Origin: Butyrivibrio fibrisolvens
GTDB taxonomy: Bacteria; Bacillota; Clostridia; Lachnospirales; Lachnospiraceae
Direction: 5' to 3'
DNA length: 64,000 nucleotides
Assembly (NCBI RefSeq): GCF_023206215.1
Contig: NZ_CP065800.1
Span: 3,534,001 to 3,598,000 of the forward strand
In this document: piece by piece, positions 8,123 to 15,472 of the stretch
Layout of the letters: each line of letters starts with the position of its first letter
How positions within the stretch are numbered: position 1 is the stretch's first letter
Position numbers and translations under genes: made by a program
Notes under the pieces: model-generated
Seen by the model: only the letters and a program-made list of their open reading frames with translations
Database searches by the model: none
What the model was told of the DNA's origin: nothing

Positions 8123-9073
8123 TCATGACCGTGAGTGCGATTCAATTTTTGTGAATATGAGTGGTGCAAAGAATATAACACCAAAATACATAATAGCGTT
8201 TTGCATAAAAGCCGCCACCCATGCAATTGGTATGATTGAAGAAACTCCCGCAGCTATTATCGCCATTAGGAAATATAGGAGAATAGCTGTCACAGCTCTG
8301 ATAATCCTGTGTCCGAATGTCAAATTCTCTGTGCTAAAAGCAATGTATTTTTCTTCCAGTATCCAGGCCGCTAAAAATCCTATAGCCAAACCAGCCTTAC
8401 TGGCAAATGATGATATTGAGCGCAAAGGATCATACAAAACATTTCCGGAAGCATCGAGATCAATAGGATACTCTTTCATACTTACAAATAATAAAGCAAG
8501 CATTATAGTAACAACCGCAATCACACAAAAGATTATGCGATTCTTTTCCGAGCCATCTATTTTCTTCTGTATAAGGCATGTCAAAGCAATTCCAACAATA
8601 GCAATAAATAAACCTGCTAAAACATCCTGCGGTGTATGAACCCCCAAATAGTTCCTAGAGAATGCAACCAACAGTATCACACAGATGCATATTATGGATA
8701 GCAATTTCTTTTTGCGATAAACATACGCAAGAGAACCAAATGCTGATGCACTCCCTTGGGTATGACTGCTTGGGAAAGAATAATCTCCTGCTCCCTCAAT
8801 TGCTTTTGCCGAAGGATTTATCAATTCCGAACGAATCCAAGGCCTATAAACACAGAATAAACATTTTACAAATACATTTATCACCGATGCTATCACCAGT
8901 GAGATCCATATAAACTCTCCTTTTTTCTTATCAACACAAAAGAAAACAATCATCGGTATAAGCAGAATAAGAATGCCTCCGGCCATATCGGTGATAAGTT
9001 GCATAAGATTATTAATCCATTCGGGTGCGCTCTCCCTAATTTCCTGCAAAAACAACAAATACTTAATATCCAA
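8123..9073 (-). CDS. PAP2-family membrane phosphatase
   Basis: The protein (316 aa with the start chosen) is a multi-pass phosphatase of the type-2 phosphatidic acid phosphatase family, which dephosphorylates lipid phosphates such as undecaprenyl pyrophosphate at the outer membrane face. All three active-site motifs are present: KCLFCVYRP (KX6RP), PSSHTQ and SRNYLGVHTPQD (SRX5HX3D). An ATG at 9118 opens the frame, but GGAGG at 9084-9088 precedes a TTG at 9073 that gives MDIKYLLFLQEIRES, the start typical of lachnospiral relatives as I recall. Monocistronic, with its own terminator. The substrate is not decided by sequence; bacitracin-resistance-type activity is possible, given the antimicrobial-defence genes upstream. 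Confidence 0.85.
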   Translation of the reverse strand: MDIKYLLFLQEIRESAPEWINNLMQLITDMAGGILILLIPMIVFFCVDKKKGEFIWISLVIASVINVFVKCLFCVYRPWIRSELINPSAKAIEGAGDYSFPSSHTQGSASAFGSLAYVYRKKKLLSIICICVILLVAFSRNYLGVHTPQDVLAGLFIAIVGIALTCLIQKKIDGSEKNRIIFCVIAVVTIMLALLFVSMKEYPIDLDASGNVLYDPLRSISSFASKAGLAIGFLAAWILEEKYIAFSTENLTFGHRIIRAVTAILLYFLMAIIAAGVSSIIPIAWVAAFMQNAIMYFGVIFFAPLIFTKIESHSRS

Positions 9074-9284
9074 ACAAGTTACTCCTCCCATCTGTTCACT
9101 TACACCATCATGATACACTAATCAAGTATAATTGCAAATAAACGAAGTATTCCGACCTAGGGAATGGACCTAGTGAACGGAGTCATAAATAATATGGGTT
9201 CTTAAATGATGTTTACTGTTGCAATAATTAGTATTTTTTTAGTATTACTCTTCATTACTATTTCCTTTTGGGTCTATTATTACA

Positions 9285-10121
9285 TCAGATTTCCACAATC
9301 TCGCCTGCTTTTACATGAACATCCTTATCGCCATATGTGAACCAAACGTCTATAGCCGAAGGGTTCTTACACATTGTCATATCTGTATTAAAAATGAGTT
9401 CTGAAAATGCCTTGCAGTAATCATATACTTCGATATTAGTTGCATACCAGATATCGTCTCTGCCTGATACGTATTCGCAGAACTTCTCGATTACGTCCCA
9501 GTTGTCTTTCTCTTCAAACTCATAGCTGTGTCCCCAGAGATAGAATAACATTGGAGACCAGCTGTTCTTAGCTTCAACGAAGCGCTTTGCAAGGTCCATA
9601 AGCTGAGGATCAGCGTGGTGGCATGTTGCAGGGAGTCTGAGCCAGTCTGTTGGAATACGGAAGTCATGAGTTGAATTTACAGTTCTTGCATAGCATATGC
9701 CGCAGTTTTTAAGAATCTGTACACTTGCATCATCGTAGGCTCCGTATGGATAAGCAAATCCTCTTACAAATGTTCCGAATACTTCCTCGAGTTCTTTACG
9801 ATCTCTTGAAATCTCATCTGTAGCAATATTAGAAGGAAGGCCTACGAGCGCTGCATGTGTATAGGCATGAGCTGCGATCTCCCAACTGCTCTTACTATAT
9901 ACTTCCTTGAGCTTACTAAGAGACATTCTTCTATGAATAGTTCCGGGTTCATATGTTGTGCCCTCTTTGGCAAAAGCGCCGCTGTTTAAGTTAAAGGTAC
10001 CCTTAATGCCATATTTATTAGTGATCTCTACAAGTCTTTCGTCCTGTTCTACGCCGTCGTCGTAGCTTAAAGTAAGCGCCTTTGGAAGGCCGCCCGGGAA
10101 TCTCATTATCATGTTAGCCAT
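9285..10121 (-). CDS. Polysaccharide deacetylase (NodB-type) family protein
   Basis: The product (278 aa) shows the NodB fold: metal and catalytic Asp pair in LTLSYDDGVEQDERL, the zinc motif HxxxH in AHAYTHAALVG, and an RGFAYPYGAYDD strand. No signal peptide is present, so it is cytoplasmic, or acts on a small acetylated sugar inside the cell, unlike secreted peptidoglycan deacetylases. The start at 10121 (MANMIMRF) has GGAG nine bases upstream; upstream in-frame ATGs at 10127 and 10175 have worse spacing or overlap the kinase gene. It follows the kinase gene by 56 bp and may be cotranscribed. Confidence 0.82.
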   Translation of the reverse strand: MANMIMRFPGGLPKALTLSYDDGVEQDERLVEITNKYGIKGTFNLNSGAFAKEGTTYEPGTIHRRMSLSKLKEVYSKSSWEIAAHAYTHAALVGLPSNIATDEISRDRKELEEVFGTFVRGFAYPYGAYDDASVQILKNCGICYARTVNSTHDFRIPTDWLRLPATCHHADPQLMDLAKRFVEAKNSWSPMLFYLWGHSYEFEEKDNWDVIEKFCEYVSGRDDIWYATNIEVYDYCKAFSELIFNTDMTMCKNPSAIDVWFTYGDKDVHVKAGEIVEI

Positions 10122-10177
10122 TGTCATTTTCTCCATTCCATATATCAAAAATATATGCTTCCTCTTCAGTTTCATGC

Positions 10178-11611
10178 TCAGACCGTAAAGTAGATCCGAA
10201 CCTTACCTCCACCAGTCTCCTTAGAATTAGCAAGAACAATCTCGCCGCCGTGCTCCTTAGCAGCTTTCTTTGCAAAGAATAGTCCGATACCATAATGAGA
10301 ACCGCCTGTTCTACTGGAATCATCCATAAAAAACTGCTCTGTGCCATGGGCAAGAGCTTCAGGTGTGAAGCCGCTTCCAGAATCCTCAACAGTAAAGGCA
10401 AGTTCTAAGCCATTGTAAGTTGCTATAATATTTATTATACCGCCCTTAGGGGTATGCTCAGCAGCATTCCTCACAGCATTCATAACAGCCCTGACAACGT
10501 GGTCGTACACTACGCTGATAATGACCTCGCTATTTTCATCATCCGGCACCGCCTGTACATTTGCATCTTTTACAGGTGAAAACTCTTCCTTCCAGTTAAT
10601 CTGAAGCTGATAAACTTCTGAAAGCCCCATAGTCTGCTTTTTGATATCAGCCAGAATCTCAGAAGCCTTCACATTGACAGGTGCCTGCTCGATACCCTCC
10701 TGAGATTTCGTAACTTCTATGAGGGTCTGCACATAGTTCTGAATCTGAAGTGCACTTCCCGAAATATAGTCCGCATAGTTCTTCTGCTCATCCGTAAGTT
10801 CTGTCTCTAATAAAAGCTCGGAATTGCCGCGAACTACTGTAAGAGGAGTCTTGATATCGTGAGCAAGAGCTGACATCTGCCTGCTCTTTTCCTGCTCAGT
10901 CTCCCACTGCTTCTGAAGCGAAGTCTTAAGCGCATATCGCATGTCATCCAATGCCACCAGGCATTCATCAATCTCCCTGACACCTGAATAATTTATCTTA
11001 AAATCCAGGTTCCTGTCGCCGATCTGCTCTAAGGCTCCCCTCATAGGAGTCATCTTTTTTCGGATAACCGATCCGAATCTCTTTGCAAAAATCTGCATGA
11101 TTCCAATACAGCAAAAAAAGATGAATAATATCATAAGATTTTCAGGGCTTGGCAGATGTTCATTCATCCACATTGACTTATACTGAGACTTAAGTCTGTA
11201 CTGTAAGACAACATATTCATCCTTGCGGTGAATAACCTTATAGAATTTACCATCACTATAATTATTATTTGATAATACCTTCCATGCAGTTTCCACATCC
11301 TTTTGGCCAAGATTCCCTGAAAGGACTTCTCCATCCTCTGAAAAGACCACATAGCGGCATACTTCAGGAATCAGATCTTCCGTCACTTCACTTGCTGTTT
11401 CAATCTGTTCAAAAGCTTCATTTATCCTATATTCAGCATAGTTGGCCGGGTAGATCACTCCGGCATTTATAAGAAGACCAAACGCAAAATAAGAAATAGC
11501 AGCCCATATAATGAGTGCAAATCCCATAAAAAAAGTATAGGCCTCAAACATACTTCCAAGCCCCAGCATCCCCCTCTTATTCCTTTTATCCTTGCTCTTT
11601 ACTCTTCCCAT
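10178..11611 (-). CDS. Sensor histidine kinase of a lantibiotic-type two-component system
   Basis: A 477-aa membrane kinase. Transmembrane helices lie at about 24-50 and 158-176, enclosing a ~105-residue extracellular sensor region; a HAMP-like linker follows. The phosphoacceptor box is ALAHDIKTPLTVV with His251, and the ATP-binding N, G1 and G2 boxes end in SHYGIGLFFAKK. Its start overlaps the 3' end of the response regulator gene by 13 bp, so translation is coupled. With the ABC exporter genes upstream it resembles the CprK/MutK type of kinase that senses lantibiotics or other cationic peptides. Confidence 0.87.
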   Translation of the reverse strand: MGRVKSKDKRNKRGMLGLGSMFEAYTFFMGFALIIWAAISYFAFGLLINAGVIYPANYAEYRINEAFEQIETASEVTEDLIPEVCRYVVFSEDGEVLSGNLGQKDVETAWKVLSNNNYSDGKFYKVIHRKDEYVVLQYRLKSQYKSMWMNEHLPSPENLMILFIFFCCIGIMQIFAKRFGSVIRKKMTPMRGALEQIGDRNLDFKINYSGVREIDECLVALDDMRYALKTSLQKQWETEQEKSRQMSALAHDIKTPLTVVRGNSELLLETELTDEQKNYADYISGSALQIQNYVQTLIEVTKSQEGIEQAPVNVKASEILADIKKQTMGLSEVYQLQINWKEEFSPVKDANVQAVPDDENSEVIISVVYDHVVRAVMNAVRNAAEHTPKGGIINIIATYNGLELAFTVEDSGSGFTPEALAHGTEQFFMDDSSRTGGSHYGIGLFFAKKAAKEHGGEIVLANSKETGGGKVRIYFTV

Positions 11612-12261
11612 TTATATCCAATCCCCCAAACTGTCTTAATCGGCATATATTCGTAGCGCAAGAGCTTCGTTCTTATATTTTTGATGTGCGTGATTATCGT
11701 GCTGTCACTACTCTCACTGTCGTACCCCAGTACCTTTTCCAGTATCTGTTCTTTGGAAAAAATCTGACCGCGGTTCTTTGCCAGAAACTCGCATATGTCA
11801 TACTCAGCCTTTGTGAGATTTATTTCCTTTTCATCAATCATCATCTTTCGTGATTCAAGCATAAAGCAGATCCTGCCAAGTGATAGTCTTGCCACGTGTT
11901 CACGCTTTTCTCTTCTAAGGTGCGCTCCGATCCTTGCACGAAGTTCCATAACTCCGAAGGGCTTGCAGATATAATCATCTGCGCCAAGGGCAAGTCCGTT
12001 TACAAGACTTCCCTCATCCGTCTTAGCTGTGATAAATATAATCGGACAATCAACTACATTCCTTATCTTTGAACAAAGTTCAAAGCCGTCAATTCCGGGC
12101 ATCATCACGTCCAGTAATATCAGGTCGAAGCGTGATAGCTTATCCATCTTTAGTTTCGTAGGATCATCAATTTTTGTAACTGTGTGAGAGTCCTTAACAA
12201 GAACATTTCCAATCATGTTTAGAATGGCTTTTTCGTCGTCAACTGCAAGTATGTTTGCCAT
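11599..12261 (-). CDS. OmpR-family response regulator
   Basis: The product (220 aa) has a receiver domain with acidic pocket VDDE (residues 8-10), phosphoacceptor Asp51 in LILLDVMMPG, Thr/Lys switch residues (FITAKTD and CKPFG), and a C-terminal winged helix (about 128-220, ending GIGYKWEE). The start at 12261 (MANILAVDD) has AGGA at good distance; earlier ATGs encode a non-homologous tail. It lies 36 bp after the permease gene and overlaps the kinase gene. Presumed role: activates the exporter genes when the kinase detects peptide antibiotic. Confidence 0.9.
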   Translation of the reverse strand: MANILAVDDEKAILNMIGNVLVKDSHTVTKIDDPTKLKMDKLSRFDLILLDVMMPGIDGFELCSKIRNVVDCPIIFITAKTDEGSLVNGLALGADDYICKPFGVMELRARIGAHLRREKREHVARLSLGRICFMLESRKMMIDEKEINLTKAEYDICEFLAKNRGQIFSKEQILEKVLGYDSESSDSTIITHIKNIRTKLLRYEYMPIKTVWGIGYKWEE

Positions 12262-12297
12262 ATTCTTCATCCTTTTTGTATAAATATTTGAAGCCAT

Positions 12298-13041
12298 TTA
12301 TTCAGAAATCTTACTACCTTCGTAGTTTGCAGCAAAAACATAATATCCGGCAAAGCATACAATGACAACTATCAGGTAAATCGGTGCCTGTGACTTAATC
12401 TGAGAAAGCGCCGATCTATTAGCAAGCTCGTATACAAGGTATGCATCAGGCATTTTAGTTGCCCATGAAAACGGCACGACCTTCCATACATACATACCTA
12501 GACCGGTAAGGAAAAGTGCACTGATAAGTCCTGAGAGCAGTCCTGCACCTATCGCAAAAGCTTTTCCAAAAACAAATGCAAAAATCTCAAATATCAGATA
12601 AAGCGGAATCGCGGAAAGCCACATCACAAGAGAAGCTATAACAAACACTCCCATTGAAGCGCTGCTCTGCCCGTGAATCATATTAAAGCCGGATCCGAAT
12701 AAAACTGCTGTGAATAACAAAGCCAATAGACCAAGTAAAAGTAATGCTACTACCTTTGAAAAAAGTGCTGCAGTCTTACTTCTCAAAGTAAGAAGATTCT
12801 GGAACGCTCCAGCATTTTGCTCCTGCTCCATTGTACTTGCAACGAAGATTCCAATCAATACAGGAAATGCAGATCCAAGAGCCTGATAAAAAGCAGTTAT
12901 CTTATCTATCTCTTCCCATCCGGAACTAGCATAATAAGCAAGAAACACCGCGCTTACCAGTATCGGGATTATGATATGACTGATTGTCACGGGACTTCTT
13001 TTCATTTTATAAAACTCTGCACGAAGACATCTAATAAACAT
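12298..13041 (-). CDS. Lantibiotic-immunity ABC transporter permease (MutG/EpiG type)
   Basis: The product (247 aa) is a six-helix ABC-2-type permease starting MFIRCLRAEFYKMKRSPVTISH, the amphipathic lead-in typical of lantibiotic-immunity permeases, with MEQEQNAGAFQNLLTL after helix 2. It begins two bases after the companion permease gene. Together with the second permease and the ATPase it should form a heteromeric exporter that expels membrane-inserted peptides. Assignment to the G rather than the E subunit is by gene order only. Confidence 0.82.
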   Translation of the reverse strand: MFIRCLRAEFYKMKRSPVTISHIIIPILVSAVFLAYYASSGWEEIDKITAFYQALGSAFPVLIGIFVASTMEQEQNAGAFQNLLTLRSKTAALFSKVVALLLLGLLALLFTAVLFGSGFNMIHGQSSASMGVFVIASLVMWLSAIPLYLIFEIFAFVFGKAFAIGAGLLSGLISALFLTGLGMYVWKVVPFSWATKMPDAYLVYELANRSALSQIKSQAPIYLIVVIVCFAGYYVFAANYEGSKISE

Positions 13042-13043
13042 TA

Positions 13044-13775
13044 TTATTTGACCTCTCTTTTTTCAAACCAGTTAAGATACAGATAAGTTAAAACCACAAA
13101 GTGGGCCAGGGCAATGAGAATGCCGGGAAAGATTACAGTAGTGCTAAGAAGCGGATCTTCTGCCTGCGTTCTCAAGCCGTTTGGAAGTATATGAAGAAGC
13201 GGAGTAACAATTCTATTGGATATTGCGGATACAAATAAAAACCATTTTCCTGAAGGTGCCACACTTACTCCAAGCACAGTTATGAACAGGCAGGCTAAGA
13301 GTTCAACTACCATTCCGAATTTTTCACTAAGGAATAAGAACAGCGGTATCTGCCAAAGCACTGCGATAGTAAGAACGACAACTGTTACAGCTGCTCCAAT
13401 TACCGGAACACTTGTTGTTAGAAAGGCGCCACCCATGGTAGCTCCCGCAAAGAGCACTACATTTGATATAAGTACAAGGATTCCAAGATAGGCTATTTTC
13501 CCAAGCATCAGTTTTCTTTTCTCCATAGGAAGAGTCTTGATGTTGTAGTATCCGTTTTTCTTTTCCCTCATTACAGAAAGATAACTTACGATAGCGATCA
13601 TCCCCGGAAGAATAAATACATACCACCAGTTCCATGCACTCTCTGCGTATGCGTTTTCTATTCCGTTTGTAAGCACAAACGCCATTACAAGTGCGATTAT
13701 TGGGAATGCAAATATGAGTTTACTGCTCATAGTTCTCTTTGATTTTAAAAATTCTGCCTTTATTATGTTAGTCAT
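13044..13775 (-). CDS. Lantibiotic-immunity ABC transporter permease (MutE/EpiE type)
   Basis: A 243-aa permease with six hydrophobic segments, beginning MTNIIKAEFLKSKRTMSSKL. The motif MREKKNGYYNIKTLPMEKRK after the second helix is characteristic of LanE/LanG permeases. The open frame extends upstream to 13904 inside the ATPase gene, but AGGA eight bases before the ATG at 13775 marks the true start. It sits 40 bp after the ATPase gene and two bases before the other permease gene. Confidence 0.83.
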   Translation of the reverse strand: MTNIIKAEFLKSKRTMSSKLIFAFPIIALVMAFVLTNGIENAYAESAWNWWYVFILPGMIAIVSYLSVMREKKNGYYNIKTLPMEKRKLMLGKIAYLGILVLISNVVLFAGATMGGAFLTTSVPVIGAAVTVVVLTIAVLWQIPLFLFLSEKFGMVVELLACLFITVLGVSVAPSGKWFLFVSAISNRIVTPLLHILPNGLRTQAEDPLLSTTVIFPGILIALAHFVVLTYLYLNWFEKREVK

Positions 13776-13815
13776 TTCTTCAATCCTCTCATCTATTCTG
13801 TTAGGTAATTGGTAA

Positions 13816-14526
13816 TTATGCGATATTCTGCAGCTTACGGTTTTGCTTAACAACATCCATGAATAGCTCTTCAAGATTCTGTCCCGGAAGAAGCTCGCCT
13901 TCATATCCCAGCACTCCGTCTGAGATTATTCCGATGTAGTCAGCACACATCTGAACCTCTGATAGGATATGGCTTGACAGGATCACTGTGATTCCCTTTT
14001 TTGGAAAAGATCTTATAAGTTCTCTAAGTTCTTCAATTCCGATAGGGTCAAGTCCGTTTGTAGGCTCATCCAGAATAAGGAGCTTGGGATTTGCAAGAAG
14101 CGCAAGTGCTATACCAAGTCTTTGCTTCATTCCCAGTGAAAACTGACCAGCTTTCTTTTTGCCTGTGTTTGTAAGTGAAACTGTTTTTAAAACTTCATCA
14201 ATCCTGCTCTTGGGAGCTCCAATAAGGATCGCTCTTACTTCAAGATTCTCTCTTGCTGTGAGATTTTCATAAATCGGCGGATTCTCGATCAGTGCTCCAA
14301 TCTTATCAAGAACGCTTCTGTTCCAAGGCTTCCCATCGTAGATGATCTCGCCGCTTGTGGGCTTCATGATTCCTGTTATCATCTTAAGTGTTGTTGACTT
14401 TCCTGCACCATTTGGTCCGAGAAGACCGTATACGCAGCACTTGGGTATATTAAGTGAAACTTTATTAACAGCTTTCTGATCTTTAAATGTCTTACAAAGT
14501 TCGTTAGTTTTAAGCATCATTTCCAT
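13816..14526 (-). CDS. Lantibiotic-protection ABC transporter ATP-binding protein (MutF/CprA type)
   Basis: The ATPase (236 aa) of the exporter. Walker A is GPNGAGKST (residues 37-45), the signature is FSLGMKQRLG, Walker B is LLILDEPTNGLDP, and the switch His is in LSSHILSE. It is the first gene of a five-gene unit (ATPase, two permeases, response regulator, kinase), the layout of cprABC-cprRK in Clostridioides difficile. No lantibiotic structural or synthetase gene is visible in the window, so this is stand-alone defence rather than producer immunity. Ribosome binding site AGGGG. Confidence 0.9.
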   Translation of the reverse strand: MEMMLKTNELCKTFKDQKAVNKVSLNIPKCCVYGLLGPNGAGKSTTLKMITGIMKPTSGEIIYDGKPWNRSVLDKIGALIENPPIYENLTARENLEVRAILIGAPKSRIDEVLKTVSLTNTGKKKAGQFSLGMKQRLGIALALLANPKLLILDEPTNGLDPIGIEELRELIRSFPKKGITVILSSHILSEVQMCADYIGIISDGVLGYEGELLPGQNLEELFMDVVKQNRKLQNIA

Positions 14527-14631
14527 TATTTTTCCCCTTTATTTTCAAAGTATATTTGTTTTTGTTATCGCGTTTTTTCAACCTGAAAAGAGAATACAAA
14601 GAAAAATAAAGATTTGATGAAGATTATCAGG

Positions 14632-14700
14632 AAAAAAAAAAAGCCCGAAAATATCAATGACAAAGTAATCTTCTTAGTCATTGACATTCCCGGACGGGTT
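14632..14700 (-). terminator. Terminator of the metal-binding protein gene
   Basis: On the minus strand AACCCG...CGGGCTT encloses AATGTCAATGAC / GTCATTGATATT, followed by eleven T. The long two-part stem and T-run make a strong intrinsic terminator about 70 bp after the stop codon at 14772. Confidence 0.8.
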
Positions 14701-14771
14701 CTGCATCTTCTGAAAATACTGACCGGATATCCCCGGCACTGTCTTAAGAGGTAATAATATACTCTATACTC

Positions 14772-15146
14772 TTACTTCTTGCCGTAACACTCTGTTACCT
14801 TGTAACCAAGATCCTCAATTTCCTTAGTAATAAGGCTATCATCAACATCTTTTTCATAACGGACAACAGCCTCTTTTTTACGCAGATTCACCTTAGCTGA
14901 TACGCCGTCTATTCTGTTAATGGTGCGCTTAACTTTATTAGAACAGTTCTCGCAGTGCATCCCGTCTATCTTGAACACTTTAGTCTGGATTACGGGTCCA
15001 GAGAGTTTCTTATCAGGCTCTTTCTCAACTGATCCGCCGCCTCCGCAGCATCCTCCCTCCCCTTTAAAGTGACTTATACTACCCTTTAGCGCTATGAAAA
15101 CAACTGCCGCAAGAATAGCTATGACAATTACATTAGAAAAAGACAT
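14772..15146 (-). CDS. FeoB-associated Cys-rich membrane segment fused to an HMA metal-binding domain
   Basis: The 124-aa protein joins two known modules. Residues 1-38 are one transmembrane helix followed by KGSISHFKGEGGCCGGGG, the pattern of FeoB-associated Cys-rich membrane proteins. Residues 54-124 form a heavy-metal-associated domain with GMHCENC (Cys65, Cys68), as in copper chaperones and P-type ATPases. It probably binds Cu(I), Zn or Fe at the inner membrane face. No feoAB or copA is nearby; the gene stands alone with its own promoter, palindromic operator (15195-15210) and terminator, consistent with metal-dependent control. Confidence 0.82.
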   Translation of the reverse strand: MSFSNVIVIAILAAVVFIALKGSISHFKGEGGCCGGGGSVEKEPDKKLSGPVIQTKVFKIDGMHCENCSNKVKRTINRIDGVSAKVNLRKKEAVVRYEKDVDDSLITKEIEDLGYKVTECYGKK

Positions 15147-15194
15147 TGATGTTCCTCCTGTGGATAATTAGTTACATTTATTAGGTCGCAACAA

Positions 15195-15210
15195 GTTAGC
15201 AATCCCTAAC
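15195..15210 (-). promoter_or_regulatory. Palindromic operator GTTAG-N6-CTAAC, copy 3
   Basis: GTTAGCAATCCCTAAC lies 49-64 bp before the start of the FeoB-associated/HMA gene. On the minus strand a perfect TATAAT box sits directly before it, so a bound protein would block transcription at the start site. This copy gives the best clue that the shared regulator responds to a metal. Confidence 0.68.
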
Positions 15211-15472
15211 AATTATAGCACTTACTTCCCATTTTGAATAGCTGTAGGATCTAGGGCAGCAAGCTTTGGCTTACTTATTGCGATATTTATTATAGCGTAG
15301 TTTAATCACTTCTTCCGATGAATTAATCAATAATGATAAGTAATAGGCAAGAATTACATAGTACGCTATTTATTAATGTATTAAGATATACAAAGAGTCT
15401 TTATATATACAATAGATATATTCTACAATAGATATGTTTTTTTAATTATAGTATCGTATTACGGAGGATATT
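15211..15472. other. AT-rich divergent promoter region
   Basis: This is the non-coding space between the minus-strand metal-binding gene and the plus-strand xylanase gene. The minus-strand promoter (TATAAT at about 15211-15217) is at its left end. Near the right end a short direct repeat (acaatagatat, twice, about 15409-15434) precedes the xylanase ribosome binding site GGAGG at 15463-15467. I see no hairpin or small gene. Confidence 0.5.

Noticed and set aside
9141..9190. Possible hairpin with two ctag boxes upstream of the PAP2 gene
   Set aside because: Pairing is short and mismatched, with no T-tail or repeated copy.
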